From assembly GCA_003164035.1 (NCBI GenBank), contig PLRS01000163.1, positions 1 to 59,226 of the forward strand: a DNA stretch of 59,226 nt, in the 5' to 3' direction. Of the stretch, positions 1-9,636 are shown piece after piece (the stretch's first letter is position 1; every line of letters starts with the position of its first letter). The DNA is from Bryobacterales bacterium (GTDB taxonomy: Bacteria; Acidobacteriota; Terriglobia; Bryobacterales; Bryobacteraceae). The notes under the pieces were generated by a model. It had not been told where the DNA came from and ran no database searches. It saw nothing but the letters and a program-made list of their open reading frames with translations. The position numbers were made by a program, and so were the translations under genes.

Positions 1-863
1 CACGCGACGTGCATAATTCAGGTGATATAGTCCGGGACCTGCGAGAAATGCGCCCGCCAGGACCAGCGGAATATGGGGCCTTGGGTCCGGATCCGCGGCC
101 GCTTCCTTCAGTCTCCCCCCATTTGATCCAGCAAGTCTGAAAACATTGCCGGATCCCCGAAATAATGGAAATACCCGTACATCAGCAGCAGTACCGCGTA
201 GCCGGGCATATCCAGGGGGGTCTTCGACCGCAGTTCGAGGATGCGCCGGACCTTCGCGGAGATACCGTTCTTGCGACGGATCTCCTGACTTAGCCGCTCC
301 TCTTCGACTGGCTTTCCCGTGAGCCACAGCGCCACTTTCTGCAACTCTCGAACGACGAACTGGATGACTTCCGGCCTTTTATCGCGCGCCTTGAAGGTTG
401 ACACGCCTTCGATGAGGTGCACATCGTAGCCCTCTTGTCTTGCCAGTTCGAACACGATACTGACCGGTTCGCTTACGGCGTTAAACACCAGAATCCGATT
501 AATTCGGTCCTGATCTTTTCGCAGGTGCAGGCGGCCGATGATCGTCTTGATCATCGAGCAGAACTCGTTGGGAATCTGGAAGGCGTTCTCGGTGATCGCC
601 TCCGTCTTGCGGCTGTCCCCGCGCCACAATTCCATGATGCCGACGGGTATCGTGTCGCATGCGTAAATCAGAGGCAATTCCCAGGCCGTCCCACCCCATA
701 TGGCGGTCTTGCCTTGGTCCACCGCCCTCTCCACGCTGTGGAAAGTGTACGCCTCCCTCAAGCTGACTAGCTTCGTGATAGCCGGCAGTTCACGGCGTTT
801 GTAAGTCCGCCAACTAGACTCGTGTTCAGTCTCTGATGAATTAAGCACTAGCGTATTGCTCAT
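1..863 (-). pseudogene. 2-hydroxyacyl-CoA dehydratase subunit (HgdB/BcrB-like), frameshifted and cut by the window edge
   Basis: Resembles the D-component family of 2-hydroxyglutaryl-CoA dehydratase/benzoyl-CoA reductase, which binds an Fe-S cluster and receives electrons from an ATP-driven activase. The start is ATG at 861-863; it overlaps the 3' end of the activase fusion by 23 bases, so the two are probably co-translated. The first 251 residues run in one frame to a TGA at 108-110. That stop lies just after a run of six C (115-120; six G on the coding strand). With one extra G the reading frame continues to the window edge as GGRLKEAAADPDPRPHIPLV and beyond, which fits the second half of this family. 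The broken ORF alone is far shorter than the usual 380-430 residues. A homopolymer sequencing error, a real mutation or -1 slippage are all possible. Confidence 0.7.
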
Positions 864-2698
864 TGACCTTGCTCCTTTTCTCCTGCAACACATCGATGAA
901 GGCTTCGACACGGGTAGTGAGCTGGCCCTGGTCGCTCTGAGAGTAATCCCCGGAGAGGGCCAACACGGGTACGCCCAGCTTCTGAAACGCCTCGATAAAC
1001 AGTTTCTGCGGAATGCCATAGCAGGCGCAGAACTTGAGCGATACATACACGACGCCCTCTACGTCATACTCCTGAGCCAACTGTGTGGATAACTCCACGC
1101 TATCTTCAATTGGCTTCATTCTGGCGCAAGGCGCCTGATCCAGGTCGCCATCGGCAAGGGCTTGAAACGGATCTCCGGTCTCCCGGATCGTGTGGTTGAA
1201 CGGCCTCACGCCAGTGCAGTGATCCTCAACCACCACGCGCGCTCCGGTGCCTTTTTCGATGATTTCGATCAGCCGGCGATCCCCATCCGCTATGATCGAG
1301 CCAGACATCATCACGCGCACCGGCTTCTTGCCCCGGTCCGGCGTCTCTCTCAACTGGTGGTATAAATGCTCGTATGTCTGCAGCAGTTCTTCGGGGGCCA
1401 GGTAATAGTATCCACGTACCAAGTCCAGGTATTTCCGACCGGTTAACACTGGCGTAATGCGTTTGCGAAGCTCCGAGAACTTCTTCAACACTCGCCGAAG
1501 CTTATTGCGCAGGACGATTTGCTCGTGGACATCGCTATCGGATATCTTCTTACCGGTTAGTTCCTCGAGATCGCTCCGAAACACCAAAAGTTCATCCCGA
1601 AAGAACTTGCGGGAGTCCGGCTCCAACCGCAGTTTCGGCAAACTGTACATCTGCGTGGGTACGAATTGGTCGATCACCTCTGAGGCTCGCTTCATCGTCG
1701 CACAGGTATGAAAGTTGTAAATCTTGTCCAGTGCCAGATGCAGAGGATCTCCCCCTTGAAACGCGCCGATGCAGCTCTTGCTGAAATCGCACGCAATGCT
1801 CTGCGTATAGAACTCGCCGTGCGCAACCGTCTCCGGGTTACCTCCTCTAAAGAGACGAACGTGCTTGACCCCAGCGGCATTGAGTAATTCAAGCGGAGTG
1901 TATCCGCAGAGGTACCCGACTTTCTTGTGTTTGTCCTTCGAGTGGATGATGGACATTCCCAAATTATTGGAGACGCCTCCGGAGAACAACAGGTCCGGCT
2001 CGATGCCGACCCGCCCGAGCAGGTTTTGCACCCTTCGAGCGGCTGAGTAGTGGATACCGGCGGCGATATTGGCGCGCACCGAATCGTCGCCGGCTTTCTC
2101 GCCTCTTGCTCGTAAGGAGATGACTTCCGATTCGGCGAAGACCACGCACTGGCTGCTCACTTGGGCCGGTGCTTTCGCGGTAAGTGCAACCGGGCCCAGA
2201 TGGTCGACTTCCAGTCCAAGGACCACCGCCGCCTTTTCCCAAAAACGACCAGTCCCGGCGGCGCATTTGTCGTTCATCACGAATTCGGACGACCTTGCCG
2301 GTTCCCGGATCCACTTTAATCGCCTTTGAGTCCTGTCCGCCGATATCGATTATGGTTCCGGTTTTCGGATTCAGCACGTGCGCGCCTATCGCGTGGCATG
2401 TGATTTCCGTAACCACCTGGTATGGAATATCCTCATACTTGAGTGAGATTCTCCCGTACCCGGTACCCACGATATACGCTATGTCGCCTCTATTTAGACC
2501 GGAACTGGCCAGAAGGTCCACCAGTAGTTCGTCGGCGGTCTTTTGCATATAGAGACCAGTCGCGATAGTTGAGGCGTACACCTCGTCCTTGATCAGCAAG
2601 ATCCCTTTAGCTGCTCGCGAACCGATGTCCAGCCCCACAACTGCGCGGGCGGGCCTGAACTTTGCCAGGCCCGCTCCGTCGAAATCACTTATATCCAT
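841..2698 (-). pseudogene. Activase (HgdC/BadF-type ATPase) fused to an HgdB-type dehydratase domain, one frameshift
   Basis: The start is ATG at 2696-2698, preceded by AAAGGGA. The N-terminal part is a BadF/HgdC-type ATPase activator: VVGLDIGSRAAKG (phosphate 1 loop), IDIGGQDSKAIKVD (phosphate 2), then NDKCAAGTGRF and SSQCVVFAESEV, whose two cysteines in this family ligate the [4Fe-4S] cluster shared between the dimer halves. The C-terminal about 370 residues are a complete HgdB-like domain starting near GYTPLELLNAAG. The frame changes at about 2287-2288, between the two ATPase motifs: ...DPGTGKVV reads in one frame and EFVMNDKCAAGTG in another, a net +1 change. No slippery heptamer is evident. 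If the shift is an error the gene encodes one intact fusion of about 620 residues. Expected role: ATP-dependent electron injection for radical dehydration of a 2-hydroxyacyl-CoA or a related reduction. Confidence 0.75.
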
Positions 2699-2714
2699 TG
2701 TCAAATCCCTTTCG

Positions 2715-3302
2715 CTATTTGAGATCGGCGTACGAAGCCCGCCGGTTGCGATTGTTTTGTTCGACGCATTCACTGCAATTCTTCGCACGGCCGCTACCAG
2801 GCGATCGACCTCTTCGGGCGTATTGTAGTAATGCGTCGATGCGCGTACGACTCCGGATTCGGTTGTGCAGAGGGGCCGGCAAATCCAACCACACGATCTT
2901 GATGCCATTGCGTTTCTCGATCGTTTGATAAGCCTCATATCCGCCGGGGTGTTCATGTTTCGCGATCAGCACCTCGTCGCCCGGCCGCCAGTCAATGCCG
3001 TGCGCGAATACATTCATGCCGTCGGTAGTGCTGTGCGTAAAGAAAACCTCTTCGGGGCCGGCGTTCACAAAGTCCGCTATTTGCTTCCGCGTCGCTGTAA
3101 TCTCGTTGAAGTGAAACGAGTCGTATGGATTGGTCGCAATCTCGCGGTCAACGCGCTCGTGAGTCTCCAGGACAGCGCGCGAGGTTGGACCAGCGGTTCC
3201 GTTGTTGAAAAATGCGATGTGGTTGTTCAAGACGAACTGAGACGGCACCTTACGCCAGTACTGCTCGTTCACAGGACCAGTCGTGGTCAAAACATGCCAC
3301 AT
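2715..3302 (-). pseudogene. Class V aminotransferase (cysteine-desulfurase-like) remnant with internal deletion
   Basis: The first about 130 codons match the N-terminus of PLP-dependent class V aminotransferases (FFNNGTAGPTSRAVLETHE, PEEVFFTHSTTDGMNVFAHG, DEVLIAKHEHPGG). At about 2870-2880 the frame changes and the sequence jumps to the family's C-terminus (SGVVRASTHYYNTPEEVDRL). The whole middle, including the PLP-binding lysine, is missing, so it cannot be an active enzyme. The C-terminal remnant reads without a stop into the activase start at 2698. The N-terminus also looks cut, because homologues usually carry an export signal first. Confidence 0.75.
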
Positions 3303-3497
3303 AGCGATCGGTCGGTGGCGGGCCCGTTTAGTACATTGGCCGGCATTGAGCTAAGACCGTCAGGCTGCGCGGAGCTAGCTACGATAGCGAACGAGGCTGT
3401 TCGGAAAACCGAGTCTCAGATTCATCACGGACCCGCAATTGAGCGGTGGTGCGGACGGCGCCGCTCATCCCGTGACCTTTCGTTCCACTCCAAACTC

Positions 3498-3755
3498 CTA
3501 TCGGGACGAAGTTTGGTTATCGCCGAGTAGCCGTTCTACTGTTGCAATGAACGAGTCCTTCTTTTGTTTGTATAAGTGGCCGCTGGCGGCGCTCGGGAAC
3601 CCGGCATACACTGCCTTCACCAAGCCATCTCGGCCCACGAAGAACGTTGTGGGCCAGGAGTCCCAACCCTGCGCTTGCGGCAGTTTCTCCTTGGCGGAAC
3701 CCGTTTCGCCAGCCAGCAGCACCGGGTATTTGATTCCATACTTTTTGTGTTACTT
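3498..3755 (-). pseudogene. TlpA/thioredoxin-like protein, C-terminal remnant
   Basis: About 80 codons read KYGIKYPVLLAGETGSAKEK, then GWDSWPTTFFVGRDGLVKAV, which is the cis-proline (WPTTFF) half of a TlpA-like redoxin fold. A TAA stop lies a few codons upstream of the homology, so the half carrying the CxxC active site is gone. It sits among other broken minus-strand genes. Confidence 0.65.
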
Positions 3756-3790
3756 GTTGTTGACATGATAAGTAGTCTCCTCGTTATCGA

Positions 3791-5890
3791 TCAGAATGCG
3801 AGACGCACTCCGAGTTGGATCAGCCTGGATTATTAATCTGATTGGTGATCAGCCCGAAACTGGAACTGGTGACCGTCGTGTTGGGCGTGCCGAAGTACGG
3901 CGTATTTGTGGCGTTCGGCGCCTCGGCGCGGGATTGCGCTCTGATGCGCTCCCTAATGGAGAACGTTTTGAATACTGAAAAGTCCAGGTTGAATAGGCCG
4001 GGGCCCCGGACATCGATGAACCGGCTGATATTGCCGAATGTGAATTGGAGAGCCTGAGAAAATGCCGCCGAATTAAGCCAGCGTAGATGCGATCCTCGGT
4101 GGAGCCGGATGTCGCCGGTGCAATGCTCGTCGCGTTCGGACGCTGATAGCTGGCCCCGATCACGCTGTTATTGTTCGGCTGGGTGACTGACAACGGATAT
4201 CCGGATTTGAATCACGCTAAACGCATTCACGGACCATCCGCCCACGACATAATCGAGAATTCGGCTGTTTTTCAGGAATGGCTTTCCCCTACCGAAAGGC
4301 AATTCGTACGTGAGTGCCGTGCTAAACCGGTTCGGGATGTCCTGCGTGGAGAGGCTCCATTCGCCATTCAGGTTGTATGCATTCTGCGCACCGGAAACGG
4401 AGGCGATTTGACTCGCGCCGGCGAGGCTTACACCGATCACGTTATCCATGCTGCGCGACCAGGTATACGATGCCAGGAGGGTCAATCTGTTGGCGAAACG
4501 GCGCTGCACCCTGACATAGGAAGAGTAATAACGGTTGGAAGCGGTATCCGAGTCGGCCAGCGTGACGGACGTGTACTGCGGGAACGGCAGCAACGACTGG
4601 GCGCGGCTGACGGTGGCTGTTCCGAGCGTTCCCACGCCGCCGTTGTTATAGAGAGGATTCGGGACTGCCTGCCGCAGAGCGGACCCCAGCGAGAAGTAGG
4701 ACGGGTTAAGTGGATCGATGTTCTGACCGCTTTGGAGCAGGTCGAACGAATGCGACCCTAAAACGGCAGCGGTGATGAGAAAACCGGCCGGGAGCTGCGG
4801 TTGCACTTCCAGCGAGTATTGCTGGATGTATCCGGCGGACTGTGTCTTCGGATCGTATACGGTGATGCCCTGGCCAATTCCCGAAAGTGCCCCCAGCGAG
4901 TTTCCGGTCGGCTGCAAGAGACCGTTCGGATACGGATTCGTGAGCGTGGCGGCCGGCGTGAAATTGCCATTCGTGGAAGCCACGATGCTGGTAGTCTGCG
5001 AATATCCGATGGCATTTTGAAAGTTGAAGAATGTGGGCGCCCAGAAGATGCCATATCCTCCTCGCACCACCGTTTTGGAGTTCAGGGCATAGGCAAAGCC
5101 GAAACGTGGCGCCGGTTTGATGGCCAGAGGGTCTCCGGTCTGGGTCGGATTGCCGTTCACGCCCGCGTACTGTACTCCCCCCGGAATCTGTAGTCCCGAG
5201 ACGTTCTGTTGCAGTGGGCTCGGAATGTTGGGACCGTACCCGACGATCAACTTGTTGTTTTCTTCCCTGACACCGGATTCATATTCGAATCGGATCCCGA
5301 TATTCAGAGTCAACTTGGGAGTGACACGGTAGTCGTCTTGCAGGAACACGCCGTAGTAGCGCACGAAATCGTCGAAGTTAGTGACTACGGTGTCTTGCCC
5401 GCTGGTAGGATAACCCAGCAGCATGGTTGCGAGGCTACTCCCCGTTCCGGCCGTGGAAATCTGCGGCGTGGCGCGTGTGAACACGTCGGTGAAACCGAGG
5501 CTAGTGGGTCCGGACGCGGGAGTGCCGAAATCGTGCAACGTCCGAAACCCGAAACCCGCCTTCAGACTATGCTTGCCTAGGAATTTGAATATCGTGGAAT
5601 TGAAGCTGCGCGAATAAAATACAACCGCCTCCAAAATCGGCGTAGTCGTTTGTGGTAGCGCTCGCGCAGGCGTTCACAGCCCCTCCCATGGTGATAGCGG
5701 GAAAAGCTGTGTTCGGTGTGGCGGCGGCCAGCGATTGCGGCAACCCGAGCGTGGCCTGGTCGAAGCCGGCGCTCTCTTGCGTGCTCCTCGAGTAGAAACG
5801 GTTGAACCCCCAGCGGACCGCGATCACCGTGGTGGGATTCGGTGTGATCGTCGCGTTAGCTTGAGTCGCATCGATTTTGCGGTCGCAGCA
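3791..5890 (-). pseudogene. Oar-like TonB-dependent receptor, 5'-truncated and frameshifted
   Basis: Roughly 700 codons of the beta-barrel half of a large TonB-dependent receptor, spread over at least three frames. The longest uninterrupted piece is 4168-5634, with typical barrel phrases such as FLQDDYRVTPKLTLNIGIRFEYE, PRFGFAYALNSKTVVRGGYG and NGEWSLSTQDIPNRF. The upstream part (DATQANATITPNPTTVIAV...FNRFYSRST) is in another frame and joins near 5600. The end is recognisable after further frame changes: FIDVRGPGLFNLDFSVFK near 4000, and the closing IQLGVRLAF with TGA at 3791. The signal peptide, carboxypeptidase-like domain and plug are missing, and the 5' edge abuts an insertion-sequence end. 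Confidence 0.8.
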
Positions 5891-5895
5891 GAGGT

Positions 5896-6140
5896 TCTGG
5901 CTCGGAGTGGACGACACACTTCTGAAACTCGTAGGAGGGCAGATGCTCCATCAGTTGGGCGAAGACAGTTTGGCCGACATTCACTCCTCATTGTCGGCAA
6001 TCGCAACCGGCTGGCGCTGGGGTGGCTGCCGAACGGGCCGTCGCCGGAACAAGTTCAAATCGAACAAACCCGAAATACCGCTAGATCACTGATTCAGCGC
6101 CGGCTATTGAAGAAAAAAAGTCTTAGCCGGACAACAGTGA
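5896..6140 (-). mobile_element. Remnant 5' end of an IS4-type (DUF4372) insertion sequence
   Basis: On the minus strand a GTG at 5982-5984 begins MNVGQTVFAQLMEHLPSYEF and QKCV, the characteristic opening of IS4-family transposases with a DUF4372 N-terminus. Homology stops after about 30 codons, where TonB-receptor sequence takes over. Upstream lies a non-coding leader with the perfect inverted repeat CCGGCTA (6100-6106) / TAGCCGG (6124-6130) around a T-rich tract, and a probable element end near 6135-6142. Only one end of the element remains. The exact boundary is inferred, since no target duplication can be matched. Confidence 0.55.
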
Positions 6141-6157
6141 AAGGTTCTGATTAGAGG

Positions 6158-6582
6158 TCACCACCACGGTGCTCGGTTATCCGCGCAGCACGCGCAGCGT
6201 CTGGCCGCCATCGGTCGAAACCGAATAGGACGCCCCGTCAGAAAATACAACTGATTCTCGTTATCCGGCTCCACGGCCATGCGCGAGTAGTAATGCGGCC
6301 GGCCGGCCACGTCGTGGCTCGACGTCATCTGTTTCCAGTTTTCGCCGCCATCGTCCGATTGCCAGAGACACCCGCTCGCCGTCGGCCTATCCTTCCACGG
6401 CTCACCGGTTCCGGTTTCGATAATGGCGAAAACCCGCTTGGGATTGCTGTGATGCGATTGCCGACCGGCCCGATATAGCGAAACTGGAGTTGCCTGTACA
6501 AGTCTGGCGTCACGCCCCGCGCGGCCGCGAGAGCCGCCAAAGCTGACGCCACAAAGCAAATCCTGGGGAACCCGTGCTGCAT
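6158..6582 (-). pseudogene. Truncated, frameshifted copy of a BNR/sortilin-like exported protein
   Basis: Starts at ATG 6580-6582 after GGAGACAAGATC and has a signal peptide (MQHGFPRICFVASALAALAA). The mature start LYRQLQFRYIGPVGNR is typical of the large BNR-repeat family also represented by the intact gene just upstream. After GNR the frame changes and about 280 residues are missing. It resumes as NPKRVFAIIETGTGEPWKD, LWQSDDGGENWKQM and MAVEPDNENQLYFLT, and then breaks again. The IS4-type remnant lies immediately beyond it. Confidence 0.7.
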
Positions 6583-6603
6583 GATCTTGTCTCCGCGAGA
6601 TTC

Positions 6604-9600
6604 TTAGATCCCGGAAATCGCCGGCAATCCGGCCGTTGCGAGGACCTTGTTAAATGCCGTCAGATCCCGCCCCAGCAAATCCGCGAGCCCGGAAAGCTGC
6701 CGGTCGACTCCCGTAGCGAGTTGTTTGTAGACCACGTAGCTCGAATCTGTCGGCCGCGAATCCGCGCTTTCGACCACCGCGAGCAGCGAGCCCAACTTGT
6801 TGTTGAGCTGCGGCGGGAAGTTCAACGGGTCCTTGGTGGCGCGGTTGCGGTATTGATAAAGATGCCCTTCGATTTCAGTCAACTCGTCGGTGAGCTTCTC
6901 TCCGGAAGCCGTCACCGCGTCGTGATTCGCGCGTTTCATCCGGTCCGCAATCTCGGCCTTGATCCGCCGGATACGCGTCACCGTATCGTTGGTTTGGCTG
7001 AACTTGTCCTGAACTTCGCGCGCGAACCGGTACTGCTCGACGAGATCGGCGTCAATAACGTCGGTCAGCCGCGGATCCCGCGCGATGGCAAGGTCCTTAG
7101 TGAGAGTCTTGCCCGCCGCGACCAGTCGGATTGTGTAGCGCCCCGGCGGAACCAGCGGTCCCGCCACGCTTGCCTGGTACATGATCAACCCCGGAAAATC
7201 GTGCGACGGCGCCGACCGCATGTCCCAGGAAAACCGGTTGAACCCTTTTTTCGCCGGAGCCGTTCGCGGCGGCGGTGGCGGACCATCCTCGTCGTCGGCC
7301 GCTGCCGCGGGCGCGGCCCCTTCTCCCGCCCGGTACGTGCGGATCACCTCGCCCGTTACATCCAAAACCTCCAACTTCAAGTCCGAAGCCGCGCTCGCCA
7401 GGAAATAATCGATCAGCGCGCGCTTGGCGGTTCGCGGCGCGTCGGCTGGCTTGAACAGATAGGCCGCCGATTGCATCACCTCGGGCCGCAGTTGCCGCAG
7501 CGGTCCGATATCGTCGAGCACGTAGAAGCCTCGGCCGTGAGTCGCAATGACGAGGTCGTTCTTCTCCACCGCGATGTCGTGCACCGGCGTCACCGGCAGA
7601 TTCAATCGAAACGGCTGCCAATGCGCGCCGCCGTCGAGCGAAACGTAAAACCCGAGTTCCGTTCCGAGATACAGGAGGTCCCGCCTAACCGTGTCTTCGC
7701 GAATTGCGCGAGCAAAATCTCCCGGAGCGATGCCGTCGACGATCTTAGTCCAGGTCTTCCCGAAATCGGCGGTCTTATAGACATACACGCCGCGATCGGC
7801 GCTCTGGTACCTGTTCGCCGCAACGTACGCCACGGCGCGCTCGTGCGGCGACGCTTCTATCAAGCTGATGCGCGCGAGCGGCCCCAGATCGGGCGGCGTG
7901 ACGTTGGCCCAGTTCTTTCCGCCGTCGCGCGTGATATAGACCAGCCCATCGTCGGAACCCGTCCAGATCAGATTCCCATCCAGTCGCGAAGGCGCCACGG
8001 TAAAAATCGTCCCGTAGGTTTCGACGCCAGTCTGATCGTGCGTGATCGGGCCGCCCGAGGGCCCCAGCGTCGAAGGGTCATGCCGCGTCAAATCCGGGCT
8101 GATCATGGTCCAGCTTTGGCCCTGGTTCGCGGTCTTGAAAAGATGTTGCGAACTGGTGTAGAGCGTCTTCGGATCGACCGGCGAAAAGACGATCGGCGTG
8201 GTCCACTGGAAGCGCTCTTTCAAATCCCCCGCCGATTGCCCTACCGGGTACTCGGGCCAAACATTGATGTCGCGCTGCTGCCGCGTGGCGTGGTCGAAAC
8301 GCGTGATGTAACCGCCGAAGCTGCCGGCATAAAAGATATTCGGATTGGCGGGATCGGCCGCCACGTACCCGCTCTCGCCGCCGCCCACCGGGTAGAACGA
8401 ATCGCCCCGCCCGTTACTCGGCACGCAGACGGTTGTGTTGTCCTGCTGCGCTCCACACGCTTCGTACGGCGTGTTCCTGGTGGTGACCACGTGATAGATC
8501 TGGGCCGTCGAAAAACTCTGAGCGGTCCAGGTGCGCCCCGCGTTCACGGAGACATTCGCCCCGCCGTCGTTGGAATCGATCATGCGATTCGGATCGTTGG
8601 ACGCGATCCAGAAATCGTGGTGGTCGCTGTGCGGCGCGGGAATGACCTTAAACGTGCGTCCACCGTCGGTCGAGCGGTTCAGCTCGAAGTTCGAAACATA
8701 AACCGTGTCGCGCGCGGCCGGGTCGGCATATACGCGGTGAAAATAGAACGCCCGCTGCCACAGATTGCGCCCGTTGTTGACCAGGCTCCAGGTAGCGCCG
8801 GCGTCGTCGGAGCGGAACAACCCGCCATCCAGCGCCTCGATGAGCGCGTAGAGGCGGTTGGGATCGGCCGAAACCGCGATCGTGATTTTTCCGATAATTC
8901 CGTCCGGCACGCCCGGATTGTGCGTCAACTCGGTCCAATGATCGCCGCCGTCGGTGGATTTGAAAAAACCGCTTCCCGGCCCGCCGCTAGAAAGCGAATA
9001 GGAAGTGCGAAACGCTTCCCACAAAGACGCGTACAGCACGCGAGGATCGTTCGGATCGATCGCCAGGTCGATAGCGCCGGTCTTCTCGTCGCGGTAAAGA
9101 ATTTTCTGCCAGTTCTGCCCGCCATCGGTCGAGCGAAACACGCCGCGCTCCGGGTTCTGTCCATAGGGGTCGCCGAACGCCGCCACATAAACCAGGTTCG
9201 GATCCGACCGGTCGACGCGGATGCGCGCGATCGCCATGCTTTTCTCGAGCCCGGCGTACTTCCACGTCTTTCCGCCATCGATCGACTTATAAATGCCATC
9301 GCCCTGAATGATATTTCCGCGCAGCTCGGTCTCCCCCATGCCGACGTAGACGATATCCGGATTGGAAGGCGCCACCGCGACCGCGCCAACCGAAGATGTT
9401 TGGAAAAAGGCGTCTGAAACCGGGTTCCACGAAGTCCCTCCGTCAGTGGTCTTCCAAAGCCCGCCGCCGGTAGCGCCGAAATAATATTCGAGAGGCCGCG
9501 CCGCACTCCCGGCCACCGCCACCGAGCGCCCGCCGCGCAACGGTCCGATGTTGCGCCAGCGGAGCGAGGAGAAAATCGAAAGATCCTGCCCGAAGGCGGA

Positions 9601-9636
9601 CCCGCAGAAAACCAGAGCAACCAGCAGCGGTTTCAT
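6604..9636 (-). CDS. Exported BNR-repeat / sortilin (VPS10)-like beta-propeller protein
   Basis: 1010 residues from ATG 9634-9636, which overlaps the stop of the GMC oxidoreductase gene by four bases (ATGA), so the two are likely coupled. Signal peptide MKPLLVALVFCGSAFGQ. The body carries many BNR/Asp-box units (KTTDGGTSWN, KSIDGGKTWKY, RSTDGGQNWQ, KSTDGGDHWTE, RSDDAGATWS, ITRDGGKNWAN), forming one or two large propellers as in sortilin/VPS10 and exo-alpha-sialidase-like folds. After about residue 720 comes a non-propeller region with an acidic and proline-rich linker (DDEDGPPPPPRT), a beta-sandwich-like segment (PGRYTIRLVAAGKTLTK) and a helical C-terminus. Such proteins are abundant in Acidobacteria and their substrates are largely unknown. 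The operon suggests a periplasmic or outer-surface role beside a membrane dehydrogenase. Confidence 0.85.
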   Translation of the reverse strand: MKPLLVALVFCGSAFGQDLSIFSSLRWRNIGPLRGGRSVAVAGSAARPLEYYFGATGGGLWKTTDGGTSWNPVSDAFFQTSSVGAVAVAPSNPDIVYVGMGETELRGNIIQGDGIYKSIDGGKTWKYAGLEKSMAIARIRVDRSDPNLVYVAAFGDPYGQNPERGVFRSTDGGQNWQKILYRDEKTGAIDLAIDPNDPRVLYASLWEAFRTSYSLSSGGPGSGFFKSTDGGDHWTELTHNPGVPDGIIGKITIAVSADPNRLYALIEALDGGLFRSDDAGATWSLVNNGRNLWQRAFYFHRVYADPAARDTVYVSNFELNRSTDGGRTFKVIPAPHSDHHDFWIASNDPNRMIDSNDGGANVSVNAGRTWTAQSFSTAQIYHVVTTRNTPYEACGAQQDNTTVCVPSNGRGDSFYPVGGGESGYVAADPANPNIFYAGSFGGYITRFDHATRQQRDINVWPEYPVGQSAGDLKERFQWTTPIVFSPVDPKTLYTSSQHLFKTANQGQSWTMISPDLTRHDPSTLGPSGGPITHDQTGVETYGTIFTVAPSRLDGNLIWTGSDDGLVYITRDGGKNWANVTPPDLGPLARISLIEASPHERAVAYVAANRYQSADRGVYVYKTADFGKTWTKIVDGIAPGDFARAIREDTVRRDLLYLGTELGFYVSLDGGAHWQPFRLNLPVTPVHDIAVEKNDLVIATHGRGFYVLDDIGPLRQLRPEVMQSAAYLFKPADAPRTAKRALIDYFLASAASDLKLEVLDVTGEVIRTYRAGEGAAPAAAADDEDGPPPPPRTAPAKKGFNRFSWDMRSAPSHDFPGLIMYQASVAGPLVPPGRYTIRLVAAGKTLTKDLAIARDPRLTDVIDADLVEQYRFAREVQDKFSQTNDTVTRIRRIKAEIADRMKRANHDAVTASGEKLTDELTEIEGHLYQYRNRATKDPLNFPPQLNNKLGSLLAVVESADSRPTDSSYVVYKQLATGVDRQLSGLADLLGRDLTAFNKVLATAGLPAISGI

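Noticed and set aside
2715-2956. Programmed frameshift in the aminotransferase
   Set aside because: A large internal deletion removes the PLP lysine, so no frameshift could restore an enzyme.
6574-9417. 947-codon plus-strand ORF
   Set aside because: It mirrors the BNR gene on the other strand. Its composition is arginine/valine-rich with no domain, while the minus strand has clear BNR motifs.
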